This document shows, one piece after another, positions 8,743-18,597 of a DNA stretch of 64,000 bases; within the stretch, counting starts at the first letter, position 1, and every line of letters begins with the position of its first letter. Position numbers and translations under genes: made by a program. The DNA lies in assembly GCA_018396705.1 (NCBI GenBank), contig JAGTQZ010000002.1, forward strand, positions 124,001 to 188,000. The letters run 5' to 3'. The DNA comes from Candidatus Bathyarchaeota archaeon. Lineage in GTDB: Archaea; Thermoproteota; Bathyarchaeia; Bathyarchaeales; Bathycorpusculaceae. A model generated the notes under the pieces. That model had not been told where the DNA came from, did not search any database, and was given only the letters and a program-made list of their open reading frames with translations.

Positions 8743-9696
8743 ATGTCAAGACTATTTTTTGCTACGGACATTCATGGATCAGAAAGGTGTTTCCGGAAGT
8801 TCATTAACGCTGGACGCTTCTATAAAGCAGATGTTCTTATACTTGGTGGTGACCTAACTGGGAAGGCAATTATTCCAATTGTTCATCAGCCTGATGGAAC
8901 TTACGTTTCGCATTTTATTGGTACAAAATATGTATTAAAAAATCCCAAAGAGCTCAATGATTTTGAAGATAGAGTTCGCGGAGCTGGTTATTATCCTTGT
9001 GTTCTAACACCAGAAGAATCAGAGAGGATAGCTAGTGATAAATCAGTGTTGGGGACCTTGTTTAAGCGTTTAATTATTGAAACTCTTGAAAGATGGATCG
9101 CGCTCTGCAAGGAACATCTGCGAGGTACAAATGTAAAAGTGTTTGTTACGGGAGGAAATGACGATGAACCCATGGTGGAGGACCTCCTCAAAAAAACAGA
9201 AGATGATAATATTGTTTACTGCGAGGGAAAAGTTGTATGGGTTGACGACTCTCACGAAATGATTAGCACCGGATATAGTAATCTCACACCTTTTGAATGC
9301 CCAAGAGATGTACCTGAGGAAGTTCTTGCAAAAAAGATTGAGGAAGTAGTGTCAAAAGTTGAAAACATGGAAAACTGTATTTTCAATATGCATTGTCCTC
9401 CTTACGGGTCCGGTCTCGATTTAGCACCGGAGCTAGATAAAAATCTTAAACCAGTCATCATCGGTGGAAAATATAACTTTATTCCGTGTGGCAGTACCGC
9501 CGTTATGAACGCTATTAAACATTATCAGCCTCTTTTGGGGTTGCATGGGCACATTCATGAATCCCCTGGAGCCGTAAAAATCGGTAGAACTCTATGCATA
9601 AACCCTGGAAGCGAATACACTGAAGGAATTTTAAAAGGAACCGTTGTGAACTTAGATAAAAAAGGAATAAAAGGTTATATTTTGACTTCCGGGTGA
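8743..9696 (+). CDS. Calcineurin-like metallophosphoesterase
   Basis: A 317-residue protein with all the dinuclear-metal motifs in order: ATDIHGS, GGDLTG, GGNDDE (family GNH/E replaced by GND), FNMHCPP, and LHGHIHE followed by CINPGSEYTEG. It is of the large archaeal type with an insert between motifs II and III. The substrate is unknown. The ATG at 8743 follows GGTGG by three to four bases; the TTG at 8734 is less likely. A TATA-like CTTTTATATG lies near 8697-8707, so transcription begins just upstream of the gene. Confidence 0.87.
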   Translation: MSRLFFATDIHGSERCFRKFINAGRFYKADVLILGGDLTGKAIIPIVHQPDGTYVSHFIGTKYVLKNPKELNDFEDRVRGAGYYPCVLTPEESERIASDKSVLGTLFKRLIIETLERWIALCKEHLRGTNVKVFVTGGNDDEPMVEDLLKKTEDDNIVYCEGKVVWVDDSHEMISTGYSNLTPFECPRDVPEEVLAKKIEEVVSKVENMENCIFNMHCPPYGSGLDLAPELDKNLKPVIIGGKYNFIPCGSTAVMNAIKHYQPLLGLHGHIHESPGAVKIGRTLCINPGSEYTEGILKGTVVNLDKKGIKGYILTSG

Positions 9697-9758
9697 AACG
9701 CAGAGAATAAAGCTTAAATATCCATTCCAAAAATATCCGAGGATTCGAGGGCTTATTT

Positions 9759-11348
9759 ATGACTGAGGAAAAACGTGTCTACGTCAGAAAAGCTTCTGGT
9801 CTTGTGAGGGCGATAGGAGCCTTTGGAGCACTGGCTGTTTGCATAGGTGCAGTAAGTCCCGGGAGTGGACGGTTTTTAGCTCTGATAGGCGCCATATCTT
9901 GGCCTGGTCTAATTGTTCCTCTATGGCTGCTCATAGGCGCTGTTATGTGCTTTTTCCATGCAATGCTATATGCACAAATAGGAGGAGCTATGCCTAGATC
10001 CGGTGGTGATTATGTCTTCGTAAATAGGGTTATCCATCCAGTCATAGGGTTTATGATGAGCTTCACGTTTATGGTGACTATGGCCTTCACTATTGGAGGA
10101 GCTGTTGTACCTGATGTTGTTTTTAGAGGCATAGGCTTCGGTGCATGGTCATTAGGAGTTGTGACAAATAATCCCGGCTTAGTTTCTTGGGGGATAGAGA
10201 TTTCCAATTCACCAACATGGTGGTTTATTATAGGCACAATTGCCATGGTTATAGCCCTATTAATAATGGTGGCGCCAACAAAAGTTTGGCTGCGAATTTA
10301 CGAAGTTGCTTTAATACTTTCAATAATAACTGCGATAGCCATGGGGATTATTTTTGCCTTAAATTCTCATGTAGATTTTGTAGCCGCTTGGAATCGCTTA
10401 CTGCCGAATGTGGCATACAGTACCTTCATCTCAACTGCTGAGAATCTTGGATGCCCTATAGGGGTTCCAAGTGATATAGCGGCCACAATTTCCGGCGCTG
10501 TTTTGGCATTTTGGATATATTTAGGCTATCAATATGCTGTAAATTTTGCTGGAGAAATTAAAGAGGCTACAAAAAGTATACCGATAGCAGTCATCGGCTC
10601 GCTTATTCTCGCCTTATTCGCACATGAAATTGTGTACTTTTTCGCCGTCCCTGTTGTAACAGACGATTTTCTGCGGGCCGCAGGGTGGCTGTTTTATGTT
10701 GAGCGCGGTGCATTACCAATAGGCTTTACTGGCGTGGACTTTGCTTCGTTCCTTCTGTTTCCTAATCCTGTATGGGTTATACTTGTTTCTGGGACAACTG
10801 TTCTAACAATCGTGGCATTTTGGATGACGGCAATGCTTACATTCAGCAGAACCATGTTCGCATGGAGTTTCGACAGAATACTTCCATCAAAAGCAGCTTA
10901 TGTCACCGCAAGGACCCGCACTCCTCTGATCTCAATGATCGTTGGCTTTGTTATTATAGAACTGGGAGTTGTGGTTGCTTGCTTTATGGGCCCTGCACTA
11001 GTTCACTTTAATTGGCTTTTCGTGGCAACGCTTATGACATGTATAGCGGCGATCGCAGGGATAGTGTTTCCATTAAAAAAGAACTTATTTGAGCTAGCTC
11101 CATCGTATGTGAAGAAGGGCAAACTTATCTCTATAATGGGGGCTATAACTCTGGGGATATTCATTTTCATGGCATACACAATTCTTGCACTACCTGCCAT
11201 ATATGGACCTGTAACCGAATGGACTATCGCATGGGTCGTTGGTTTAATGGCCCTCGCAGCAATAATCTACTACGCGAGTCGTTGGTATCACCTTAAAACT
11301 GAAGGTATAGATATAACACTGGCCTCAAAAGAAATACCGCCGGCATAA
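9759..11348 (+). CDS. APC superfamily amino-acid permease
   Basis: A 529-residue integral membrane protein with about 12 predicted helices. The start (SGLVRAIGAFGALAVCIGAV) and the GGAMPRSGGDYVFVNR motif after the second helix are typical of the amino acid-polyamine-organocation superfamily, and GEIKEATKSIPIAV matches the conserved loop between helices 6 and 7. It should import amino acids or amines by ion coupling. Substrate is unknown. It follows the metallophosphoesterase by 62 bp and ends before a T-rich run, so it may be the last gene of that transcript. Confidence 0.9.
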   Translation: MTEEKRVYVRKASGLVRAIGAFGALAVCIGAVSPGSGRFLALIGAISWPGLIVPLWLLIGAVMCFFHAMLYAQIGGAMPRSGGDYVFVNRVIHPVIGFMMSFTFMVTMAFTIGGAVVPDVVFRGIGFGAWSLGVVTNNPGLVSWGIEISNSPTWWFIIGTIAMVIALLIMVAPTKVWLRIYEVALILSIITAIAMGIIFALNSHVDFVAAWNRLLPNVAYSTFISTAENLGCPIGVPSDIAATISGAVLAFWIYLGYQYAVNFAGEIKEATKSIPIAVIGSLILALFAHEIVYFFAVPVVTDDFLRAAGWLFYVERGALPIGFTGVDFASFLLFPNPVWVILVSGTTVLTIVAFWMTAMLTFSRTMFAWSFDRILPSKAAYVTARTRTPLISMIVGFVIIELGVVVACFMGPALVHFNWLFVATLMTCIAAIAGIVFPLKKNLFELAPSYVKKGKLISIMGAITLGIFIFMAYTILALPAIYGPVTEWTIAWVVGLMALAAIIYYASRWYHLKTEGIDITLASKEIPPA

Positions 11349-11359
11349 TAAGCTAACTC

Positions 11360-11380
11360 CCTTTTTTATATTATTTTATT
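11360..11380 (+). terminator. T-rich archaeal-type terminator after the permease
   Basis: A CTTTTTT run followed by further T-rich sequence begins 13 bp after the permease stop and precedes a convergent gene. Archaeal polymerase ends on such oligo-T tracts without a hairpin. Confidence 0.4.
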
Positions 11381-11477
11381 CATTCTTCATTTAGAGGGGT
11401 AGAGGTTGACATCGTTTATTACTTTATATCTAATTTCAAGCAGCTCCCAAAAGTGTATTTCCATAGGATAATGGGAA

Positions 11478-12299
11478 TTATGTTATCTCTTCAACTTCGC
11501 GGTACCAAGGCTTGGATGTCCCTATCTTTGCTCTTTTTAGCCAATTCTTTGTTTTCGGTTTTTTGTCTATTATTTCTAGTAGTTTGTCAACTCGGTTTGT
11601 TATGATATTTTGTTCTTCATCAGTTAGCTTTTTTTCTAAATAAAACTTGTTTGCAAAGGATTTTACAGCTTTCAAGTTGCATGTGGCATCATACCAAAAC
11701 CCCCAATCATCTGCCAGTACGTCTGCGATGTAATTTCCGTCAATAACTTCCTTATTTTGAGAGACGTCAACATCATGGTTTATGAAAATTACCATCAAAT
11801 CAACTATATCTTTCAAGTTTATTTGATGTATCTGAATTTTTTCAAGAACCAAATCCGCTAACGATATTGTTGGATAGTCAAGTTCAAGACGCCCTTCGCC
11901 TGGACCCTTTCCAAAACAGACGTCATGGCTAAATTCAAGTTTATCAAAAAAAACATCAACTTTAAAATAGCCCACTGGATGATGATATATAAGCCTATTA
12001 CTTCCAAATAACGCATTTATAATCAGATTGGGTTTGAAATTTAAAGTTTTCTCAAAAAATTGGATTACTTGCTTTCTTTGCTTTCCATAAGCCATTAAAT
12101 CTAAATCGGTGAATATGGGCTTATTTTCACCAAAACGTTTGACTCTATTATAAAGATTTATCGCATTTTCATGATTGGAATGCAAATACGCTGCAAGCGC
12201 TCCCAGTATCCTCAAGACAACTTTTTTGTTAGATGCCTCTTCGACTATTTTAATTGATTCTCTTATAAATTGCTCTTCTGGCAGACATATAAACTCCAT
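11478..12299 (-). CDS. Nucleotidyltransferase-fold protein (AbiEii-like), function unknown
   Basis: A 273-residue protein. LGALAAYLHS followed by FTDLDLMAYG is the G-A/S ... D-x-D pattern of minimal nucleotidyltransferases, and KVDVFFDKLEFSH and DYPTISLADLVLEKIQIH resemble the central region of AbiEii/AbiGii-type and related proteins. I do not recognise a specific family member and see no adjacent antitoxin gene, so a toxin role is not supported by context. A TATA-like CTATATC near 12330 suggests a leaderless or short-leader start at the ATG at 12299; 12311 is an alternative. Confidence 0.6.
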   Translation of the reverse strand: MEFICLPEEQFIRESIKIVEEASNKKVVLRILGALAAYLHSNHENAINLYNRVKRFGENKPIFTDLDLMAYGKQRKQVIQFFEKTLNFKPNLIINALFGSNRLIYHHPVGYFKVDVFFDKLEFSHDVCFGKGPGEGRLELDYPTISLADLVLEKIQIHQINLKDIVDLMVIFINHDVDVSQNKEVIDGNYIADVLADDWGFWYDATCNLKAVKSFANKFYLEKKLTDEEQNIITNRVDKLLEIIDKKPKTKNWLKRAKIGTSKPWYREVEEIT

Positions 12300-12430
12300 G
12301 TAACAAACCACAATTTTCAGTTGACTGATATAGTAGAGATTGCTATCGATATAAAAATTGCGACATCTTAGTTTAAAGTACTAGCACTTACAATGATGGA
12401 CACGTAGTCCAACAGAGAGTAGGTTTTGTT

Positions 12431-12455
12431 ATGTATATATATAAGTTTTATATAC
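12431..12455 (+). promoter_or_regulatory. TATA-rich promoter upstream of the aminotransferase
   Basis: Two overlapping TATA-like boxes (ATGTATATATATAAG and TTTTATATAC) lie 50-75 bp before the TTG start at 12507, in an otherwise geneless 207-bp gap between divergent genes. The nearer one would place the transcript start near 12475-12480, leaving a leader that contains GGAGG. Confidence 0.55.
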
Positions 12456-12506
12456 GCCCACTGTTGTAATACCTATTATCAGTTCATTTAATGGAGGTTT
12501 TGATGA

Positions 12507-13919
12507 TTGGTTAGTTGGGAAGACATAATTGAATGGGATCGCAAATATTACCTTGGAATAAAACAAGCGTTAAGCGAGTGGGCACCTATACCGATCGCAA
12601 AAGTAGAGGACAACTACTTAATAACGTCCGACGGAAACAGAATATTAGATTTTCTTTCGGGCTTAGTATCTGTAAATGCGGGTCAAAGGCAACCAAAAAT
12701 TATAGAGTCTATTAAGAAAGCCTTAGATAATTATGGATACGTATGGGAGTTTATGCAGACACCATACAAGTCAGAGGCCGCAAAACTGATCATTGAAGAT
12801 CTTCTAGGTCCCGATAACTGGGCTGGAAGAGTGAGGTTCGTCAATTCCGGAAGTGAAGCAAATGAAGAAGCTTTTATACTGGCTAGACTTTACACTAACA
12901 AACCATATATAATAGCTAGAGAGTTCGCTTATCATGGATGGACAACAGGGGCTGGATCTTGCTGTGGATTGAGGTGGTGGCGGGGGTCAATTGCGTCACC
13001 AACAAGTGATGAATATCGGGAGGTCCCCAATTTCCAACATGGAAGTTTCTATGTGGTTGCGCCAGCCCCCCACTGTTATAGATGCCCTTTCGGTTATAAA
13101 GGTCCTAAATATTGCACCGTAGATGGTATGCGTGCCTGCTTGAACGCCTTGTGGCATCAAATACTCAGTTTAGGTCCTCAAAATGTAGCAGCAATCATAA
13201 CTGAAATTATTAGTGGGGGAGGGTTAGTTGTATCACCACTCGAATGGGTAAAAGAACTTAGAGATTTAACCCAAAAAAATGGGATTCTATGGATTGACGA
13301 CGAAGTTATGACAGGTTTTGGAAGAACAGGTAAATGGTTCTGCTATCAACATTATGGTGTAACACCTGACATTATGACAATGGGTAAAGGCATAGTGAGT
13401 AGTCAACTTCCAGCAGCAGGTGTTGTGGTAAGCAAAAAGTTGGCGGAATTCTTCGAAAAATACCGGTGGTGGCATGCTAACACCTATGCTGCCCATCCAG
13501 TTGTTATGGCCGCCGTAGTTGCAAATATAAAATTCATGATTGAAGAAAACCTTGTGGAGAGAGCGGCCAAAATGGGTGAGTATCTTGGAAAACAGTTAAA
13601 AGAGCTGGAGAGTCAGCATAAATGTGTCGGAGAAGTTTCAGGCATGGGCCTCTTCTGGGGTGTGGAGTTAGTTAAAAACAAAGAGACAAAGGAGCCCTTC
13701 TTTTTAGAAGATAGGTTCACTAAGGGTACAGGTGACGTGAACCTTTGGGCCGTGAACATTGTACAAAAGAAGGCGCTGGAAAAAGGAGTGTTAGTTGGAG
13801 GCTTCGCCCCCAACTGTCTAAGATTAGGACCAGCATTAACTGTCACAGAAGAAGAGATTGATAAAGCTGTCCGAGCACTCGATTACGCCTTCAGCGAGCT
13901 CGACAAATATTGTGTCTAG
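12507..13919 (+). CDS. Class III PLP-dependent aminotransferase
   Basis: A 470-residue fold-type I enzyme. Features are FVNSGSEANEEA (phosphate loop), the EFAYHGWTTGAG motif, IDDEVMTGFGRTG with the aspartate that binds the pyridine nitrogen, and TMGKGIVSSQLP with the PLP lysine. NTYAAHPVV follows. The family includes taurine, beta-alanine, 4-aminobutyrate and related omega-transaminases; a cysteine-rich insert (HCYRCPFGYKGPKYC near residue 190) is seen in one subgroup. Substrate is undetermined. Translation starts at TTG 12507, with GGAGG nine bases upstream; no better in-frame start exists. Confidence 0.88.
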   Translation: MVSWEDIIEWDRKYYLGIKQALSEWAPIPIAKVEDNYLITSDGNRILDFLSGLVSVNAGQRQPKIIESIKKALDNYGYVWEFMQTPYKSEAAKLIIEDLLGPDNWAGRVRFVNSGSEANEEAFILARLYTNKPYIIAREFAYHGWTTGAGSCCGLRWWRGSIASPTSDEYREVPNFQHGSFYVVAPAPHCYRCPFGYKGPKYCTVDGMRACLNALWHQILSLGPQNVAAIITEIISGGGLVVSPLEWVKELRDLTQKNGILWIDDEVMTGFGRTGKWFCYQHYGVTPDIMTMGKGIVSSQLPAAGVVVSKKLAEFFEKYRWWHANTYAAHPVVMAAVVANIKFMIEENLVERAAKMGEYLGKQLKELESQHKCVGEVSGMGLFWGVELVKNKETKEPFFLEDRFTKGTGDVNLWAVNIVQKKALEKGVLVGGFAPNCLRLGPALTVTEEEIDKAVRALDYAFSELDKYCV

Positions 13920-14048
13920 CGAGAACAACAAGAACTCACATATTTAAGCTGAGGCTTTTTCCCATTTCCACACAATTTCTTGAGTTGAAAGATAACAATT
14001 CCTTGAAAAATCTTTGAAAGAACAACCTTAGGTGAAAGGCTAGCATAG

Positions 14049-14123
14049 TGGGGCTGCCCGGATTTGAACCGGGGTCCCGAGCGCCCGAGGCTCAGAGCCT
14101 GGACCAAGCTAGCCGACAGCCCC
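14049..14123 (-). tRNA. tRNA-Pro (anticodon CGG)
   Basis: Acceptor GGGGCTG/CAGCCCC, D-stem GGCT/GGCT with G-U pairs and A14, G18-G19, A21 in place, anticodon stem TGAGC/GCTCG around loop CTCGGGC (U33, CGG, G37), a 4-nt variable loop and T-arm CCCGG-TTCAAAT-CCGGG all fold. The discriminator is A; CCA is not encoded and no intron is present. Confidence 0.95.
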
Positions 14124-14242
14124 CCTTTTTGTGTTATGCCTTTGTGGTTTGTTTGTAGTTAGGTTTAATAAAGGTGTTTTATAACTTTTAAACTCTTGTC
14201 TGGCTAGTAGTTATTTGTTTGTAGGAAAGGAGTTGGTGAGTA

Positions 14243-16432
14243 GTGTCTAGTCAGCATCAGCGTTTGCGGGGAATTCGTGTTTTGAAAGCTGTTTCTTCAG
14301 CTGTTCGTCTTCAAATTTTAAATTCTCTCTTTGACAAGGGTGAGCTTTCTTATACAGAGTTGATGGGTCTTTTGAAGATGAGTCCAAGTCGGGATGCTGG
14401 GCGTTTTGCTTATCACTTGAAGTTCTTGCTTAAGGCTGATTTAGTTGAGGTTGATGTGGAGTCTAAAAAGTATCGCCTAACTGATTTGGGTAAGATGGTG
14501 CTTGAGGTTGCTGATGAAATTGAGAAGAAAGGTCTAAAGCCTCAAAAGCTTTTGGTTCGAACTTCGCGGTACACTCTTGAAGAGTTTGATATTAACAGGA
14601 TTGTCGAGGCTCTTGTGAAAGAAGCAAACATGCCGGTGGAGCAAGCTAAAAAAGTTGCAAAAGAAGCTGAAAAACGACTTTTGAAAGCCAAAACAAGGTA
14701 TTTGACGACACCGTTGATAAGGGAGGTTGTTAACGGAATCCTTGTAGAAAAAGGCTTAGAAGACTACCGTCACAAGCTCACTCGTTTGGGGCTTCCAGTG
14801 CATGACGTAGCTCACATGTTGTCTAAAGGCAAAAATTTTCAAAATGCCTCTTCTTTATGCGAAAAATTTGGAGAAAACGTTTTTGAGGAATACACGCTTT
14901 TGAACGTGCTGCCAAGGGACGTTGCAGACGCCCATCTTTCGGGAGAAATACATATCAACTATTTAAGCCACTGGATCCTGAAGCCAAGCGAGGTAATCCA
15001 CGACTTAAGGTTCTTCCTTGAAAATGCCGGTGCAATATTTTTCACTAAAACTACGCCTAAAACTCTGGAATCTGCTCTAAACTTAACATTCAACATGCTT
15101 TTGCACGTGGCAAAAGAGGTTGGTGGGACGCAGACTCTCGAGTATTTCAACGTGTTCCTTGCACCTTTCTTGAGGAATTTAAAACCAGACCAAGCTAAGG
15201 AAGCTTTGAAGCTTTTCATGCTCAATTTAAGCCAGCACATCGATGCTTCTTTGAATTTAGAGCTTACTGTTCCAGACTTTCTGGCAGAAAATCCTGTCAT
15301 TAGTAACTCTGCATGGACTGGTAATTATGGAGATTTCATGGACGAGTGCAGACTTTTAGCGCTTCTTACACTTGAGGTTTTGACTGAAGAAAGTGTGAAG
15401 AGGCCTCTCTTGAATCCAAGGGTTGTGGTGAAACTGCGTCCTGAAAACTTTAAGGACTACAGTGCGTCCAAAATACTGTTTGCCGCCCACAACTTAGCTG
15501 CAGCTAGAGGTTTGCCCTATTTTGCAAATAATTCAGGGGAGGAAGGAAAGCATTCTGTTTTTTCTCCTTCCGGCTTCAGGCTTAGAGCAAACCCAAAAGA
15601 TGACTGGGAAATTGACACCGTCCGCACTGGAATTTTAGGAGTTGTAACGGTTAATTTACCGCGCATAGTCTATGAATGTGGTGAAAATGAAAGCAGGTTT
15701 TTCGAACTTTTAGATTCTCGGTTGGAAATGGCTGCACGAGCACTAGAAATAAAACTTAAAGCTCTGAAGCGAAATGGTAAAGGTTTCCTATCTTTTCTGT
15801 TAAAAGCTGTTGATGGTGACGAGTATTTTAGGCTTGAAAACTCTGCACACGTAGTGAACCTTGTTGGTTTAGAAGAGACGGCTGAAGTTTTTAGTGGGAA
15901 GAATGTTTACGAAGATGAAGATTCCTTGAAATTTGCCGTTCAAACCGTGCAACACATTTCAGAGTTTCTCCAAAAAAGGGAATATGAGCGGAACAAGCGT
16001 CTAATGGCTTCCTTTGTGCCTTTCGAGGAAGCTCACATTAGACTGGCAAGGCTGGATATCGAACGTTTTGGCGCTGCAAAAGTTCGCTTTCACGGTTCAC
16101 GGGAAAAACCCCATTACTCAGCTTTCACAAAAGTAAATATACAAAACCCGAGTGATATGTTAAAAACTTTAGCCGCTGGAAAAGAGCTTTATTCACCGTT
16201 GGTTGGCGGAAACCTCACTGTTATAGATCTTGGTGAAACTGAACAAACGGCTGAAACGCTTTTAGCCTTAACTCAAAAGTTTGTTGAAAATTACCAAATG
16301 GCGTTCTTCACTTATAGTCGCAACTTAACTTATTGCAATAAATGTTGTGAAACCATGTTCGGTCTACTTCACAAATGCCCAACTTGCGGCTCGGTTAGCA
16401 CACTAGCTCATCTAACCCGTTACATGTGTTAG
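14243..16432 (+). CDS. wHTH + ATP-cone + NrdD-like protein lacking radical residues (probable pseudoenzyme regulator)
   Basis: A 729-residue fusion. Residues 10-85 form an ArsR-like winged helix (VRLQILNSLFDKGELSYTEL ... YRLTDLGKMVLE). Residues 100-195 form an ATP-cone (VRTSRYTLEEFDINRIVEAL ... YRHKLTRLGLPVHDV). The rest resembles anaerobic ribonucleotide reductase NrdD: ADAHLSGEIHINYL, GVVTVNLPRIVYECGENES and a C-terminal CNKCC...CPTCG zinc site. In NrdD this is followed by a T-G-Y glycyl-radical site; here it reads LTRYMC and ends, so Gly is Arg. The region where NrdD has its MGCR thiyl cysteine reads IDTVRTG. Catalysis is therefore unlikely; a nucleotide-sensing transcription factor is my inference. 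GTG start behind AAGGAG. Confidence 0.85.
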   Translation: MSSQHQRLRGIRVLKAVSSAVRLQILNSLFDKGELSYTELMGLLKMSPSRDAGRFAYHLKFLLKADLVEVDVESKKYRLTDLGKMVLEVADEIEKKGLKPQKLLVRTSRYTLEEFDINRIVEALVKEANMPVEQAKKVAKEAEKRLLKAKTRYLTTPLIREVVNGILVEKGLEDYRHKLTRLGLPVHDVAHMLSKGKNFQNASSLCEKFGENVFEEYTLLNVLPRDVADAHLSGEIHINYLSHWILKPSEVIHDLRFFLENAGAIFFTKTTPKTLESALNLTFNMLLHVAKEVGGTQTLEYFNVFLAPFLRNLKPDQAKEALKLFMLNLSQHIDASLNLELTVPDFLAENPVISNSAWTGNYGDFMDECRLLALLTLEVLTEESVKRPLLNPRVVVKLRPENFKDYSASKILFAAHNLAAARGLPYFANNSGEEGKHSVFSPSGFRLRANPKDDWEIDTVRTGILGVVTVNLPRIVYECGENESRFFELLDSRLEMAARALEIKLKALKRNGKGFLSFLLKAVDGDEYFRLENSAHVVNLVGLEETAEVFSGKNVYEDEDSLKFAVQTVQHISEFLQKREYERNKRLMASFVPFEEAHIRLARLDIERFGAAKVRFHGSREKPHYSAFTKVNIQNPSDMLKTLAAGKELYSPLVGGNLTVIDLGETEQTAETLLALTQKFVENYQMAFFTYSRNLTYCNKCCETMFGLLHKCPTCGSVSTLAHLTRYMC

Positions 16433-16437
16433 GTAGT

Positions 16438-17367
<930 letters not shown>

Positions 17368-17390
17368 CTAAACAGAAGCTCTTGGCTAAG

Positions 17391-17463
17391 CTTAAATAGC
17401 TTTTCATTTTAAGTTTGTAGCTGAAAAAGTCAAGGAACGTGAAGTTAAAACCTTTTATTTTAG
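17391..17463. promoter_or_regulatory. Divergent promoter region between pyrB and pyrI
   Basis: Back-to-back TATA-like elements: minus-strand GCTATTTAAG (17400-17391), 33 bp upstream of the pyrB ATG, and plus-strand CTTTTATTTTAG (17452-17463), 32 bp before the pyrI ATG at 17495. Both predict very short leaders. The 50 bp between them is available for shared control. Confidence 0.5.
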
Positions 17464-17494
17464 AGCCAATTATAGCCTTGTGAAGGCGACAATA

Positions 17495-17959
17495 ATGAGT
17501 GAGACAATGCTTTACGTTTCAAAAATTAAAGATGGAACAGTTATCGATCATATTACTGGTGGACATGCGTTGGATGTGATTAAGATTTTGGGGATAACTG
17601 GTAAGGAAAAACGCATAATCACAGTTGCCATTAACGTGCCAAGTAAACGGTTCAAAATTAAAGATATAGTGAAAATTGAGGGAAGAGAGCTTAACCCAAA
17701 CGAAGTTCACAAGATTGCCCTCTTGGCTCCTCATGCCACCATTAACATTATCCGTGATTATAAGGTCGTTGAAAAACAGAGGGTTAAGTTGCCCAACATA
17801 ATCGAGGGCATAGTGAAGTGTGCAAATCCCGCATGTGTCAGCAACAGCAATGAGCCAGTCAAATCCAAGTTTTATGTTAAAAACGAGGAGCCGCTGGTTC
17901 TGAAGTGTCATTACTGCGGCTACATAATGGACAAAAGCGACATTCTTAAACAGTTTTAA
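17495..17959 (+). CDS. pyrI: Aspartate carbamoyltransferase regulatory subunit
   Basis: A 154-residue protein with the allosteric domain (LYVSKIKDGTVIDHITGGHA, then KRIITVAINVPS) and a zinc domain with CANPAC and CHYC that contacts PyrB. It binds nucleotide effectors and links catalytic trimers. The ATG at 17495 is preferred over the GTG at 17480 because it gives the usual length and N-terminus. The NPNEVHKIALLAPHATINII stretch is diagnostic. It is divergent from pyrB. Confidence 0.96.
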   Translation: MSETMLYVSKIKDGTVIDHITGGHALDVIKILGITGKEKRIITVAINVPSKRFKIKDIVKIEGRELNPNEVHKIALLAPHATINIIRDYKVVEKQRVKLPNIIEGIVKCANPACVSNSNEPVKSKFYVKNEEPLVLKCHYCGYIMDKSDILKQF

Positions 17960-18092
17960 TGAGGAAAGTATTCGGTTTCTTAGGTAATGCTTATATCGTA
18001 ATACGTAATATTTTTCAAGATGAATATGTCTGAAAAAGGACATATTGAATATGTGTAGAACAAGTGTACACGTGAAAAAGAGGTGAAATAAC

Positions 18093-18404
18093 ATGATAGA
18101 AGTATTAACCGCCACCGTTTGGGCTGCCTTTCTAGGATATACCGTGTGGTACTTTGCACTGGCAAAACATTATGCGCCTTTAACCCTAGAAGAAGTACAG
18201 GTACTATGGAAAATCCATAAACAGAGTGCTGGCTGCCCTTCATTAAAATGGAAGAAAATAACGAAGGGTGGAAAAATAGTTGGCTTTGAATGTGACTGCG
18301 GGTATAGGCATATACAAAAACGTCCAATAGTTAAAGGCACACCTGCGCCCGCTGATGCCCAAACGAAAATCACAGCTATATACAAAAAGCTTCATGGACC
18401 CTAA
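18093..18404 (+). CDS. Small membrane-anchored protein with Cys pair, function unknown
   Basis: A 103-residue protein. Residues 4-26 form one hydrophobic helix (TATVWAAFLGYTVWYFALAK), followed by a charged domain with CPSLKWKKI, a FECDCGYRH segment and a helical C-terminus. The three cysteines could bind metal or a redox partner. AGAGGTGA lies seven bases before the ATG. I do not recognise the family; the quality of the ribosome site and the amino-acid composition support a real gene. Confidence 0.7.
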   Translation: MIEVLTATVWAAFLGYTVWYFALAKHYAPLTLEEVQVLWKIHKQSAGCPSLKWKKITKGGKIVGFECDCGYRHIQKRPIVKGTPAPADAQTKITAIYKKLHGP

Positions 18405-18480
18405 AATCTACATTTTGGACTTTTAGCAAGAATTGTGGATTATATTTTGAGATCCATCTTCTCAGAATGCCTCTTTTCCC

Positions 18481-18570
18481 GTGCGGACATATCTTGAGGT
18501 GGAAATAGAACTTAAAGAAGACGGTAGGTTTTTCGGATTACATAAGCATGTTAAGGAAAACTTATGTTGA
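18481..18570 (+). CDS. Possible very short ORF or gene remnant
   Basis: A GTG-initiated 29-codon frame (VRTYLEVEIELKEDGRF start, ending in HVKENLC) sits in the 193-bp gap before the convergent MBL gene. The composition looks coding, but there is no clear ribosome site and no recognised family. It may be the residue of a lost gene. Confidence 0.25.
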   Translation: MRTYLEVEIELKEDGRFFGLHKHVKENLC

Positions 18571-18597
18571 AATTGAATGTTAAAAAATATGGGGTTT

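Noticed and set aside
11478-12299. AbiEii toxin of a toxin-antitoxin pair
   Set aside because: The nucleotidyltransferase-like motif is present, but no antitoxin-like gene is next to it.
12431-12455. Direct repeat or AT-rich origin element
   Set aside because: The TATATATATAAG run fits a plain promoter for the following gene; no origin-box repeats are seen and no cdc6 gene is near.
17519-18115. 198-codon minus-strand ORF over pyrI
   Set aside because: Fully antisense to pyrI; composition is typical of a shadow frame.
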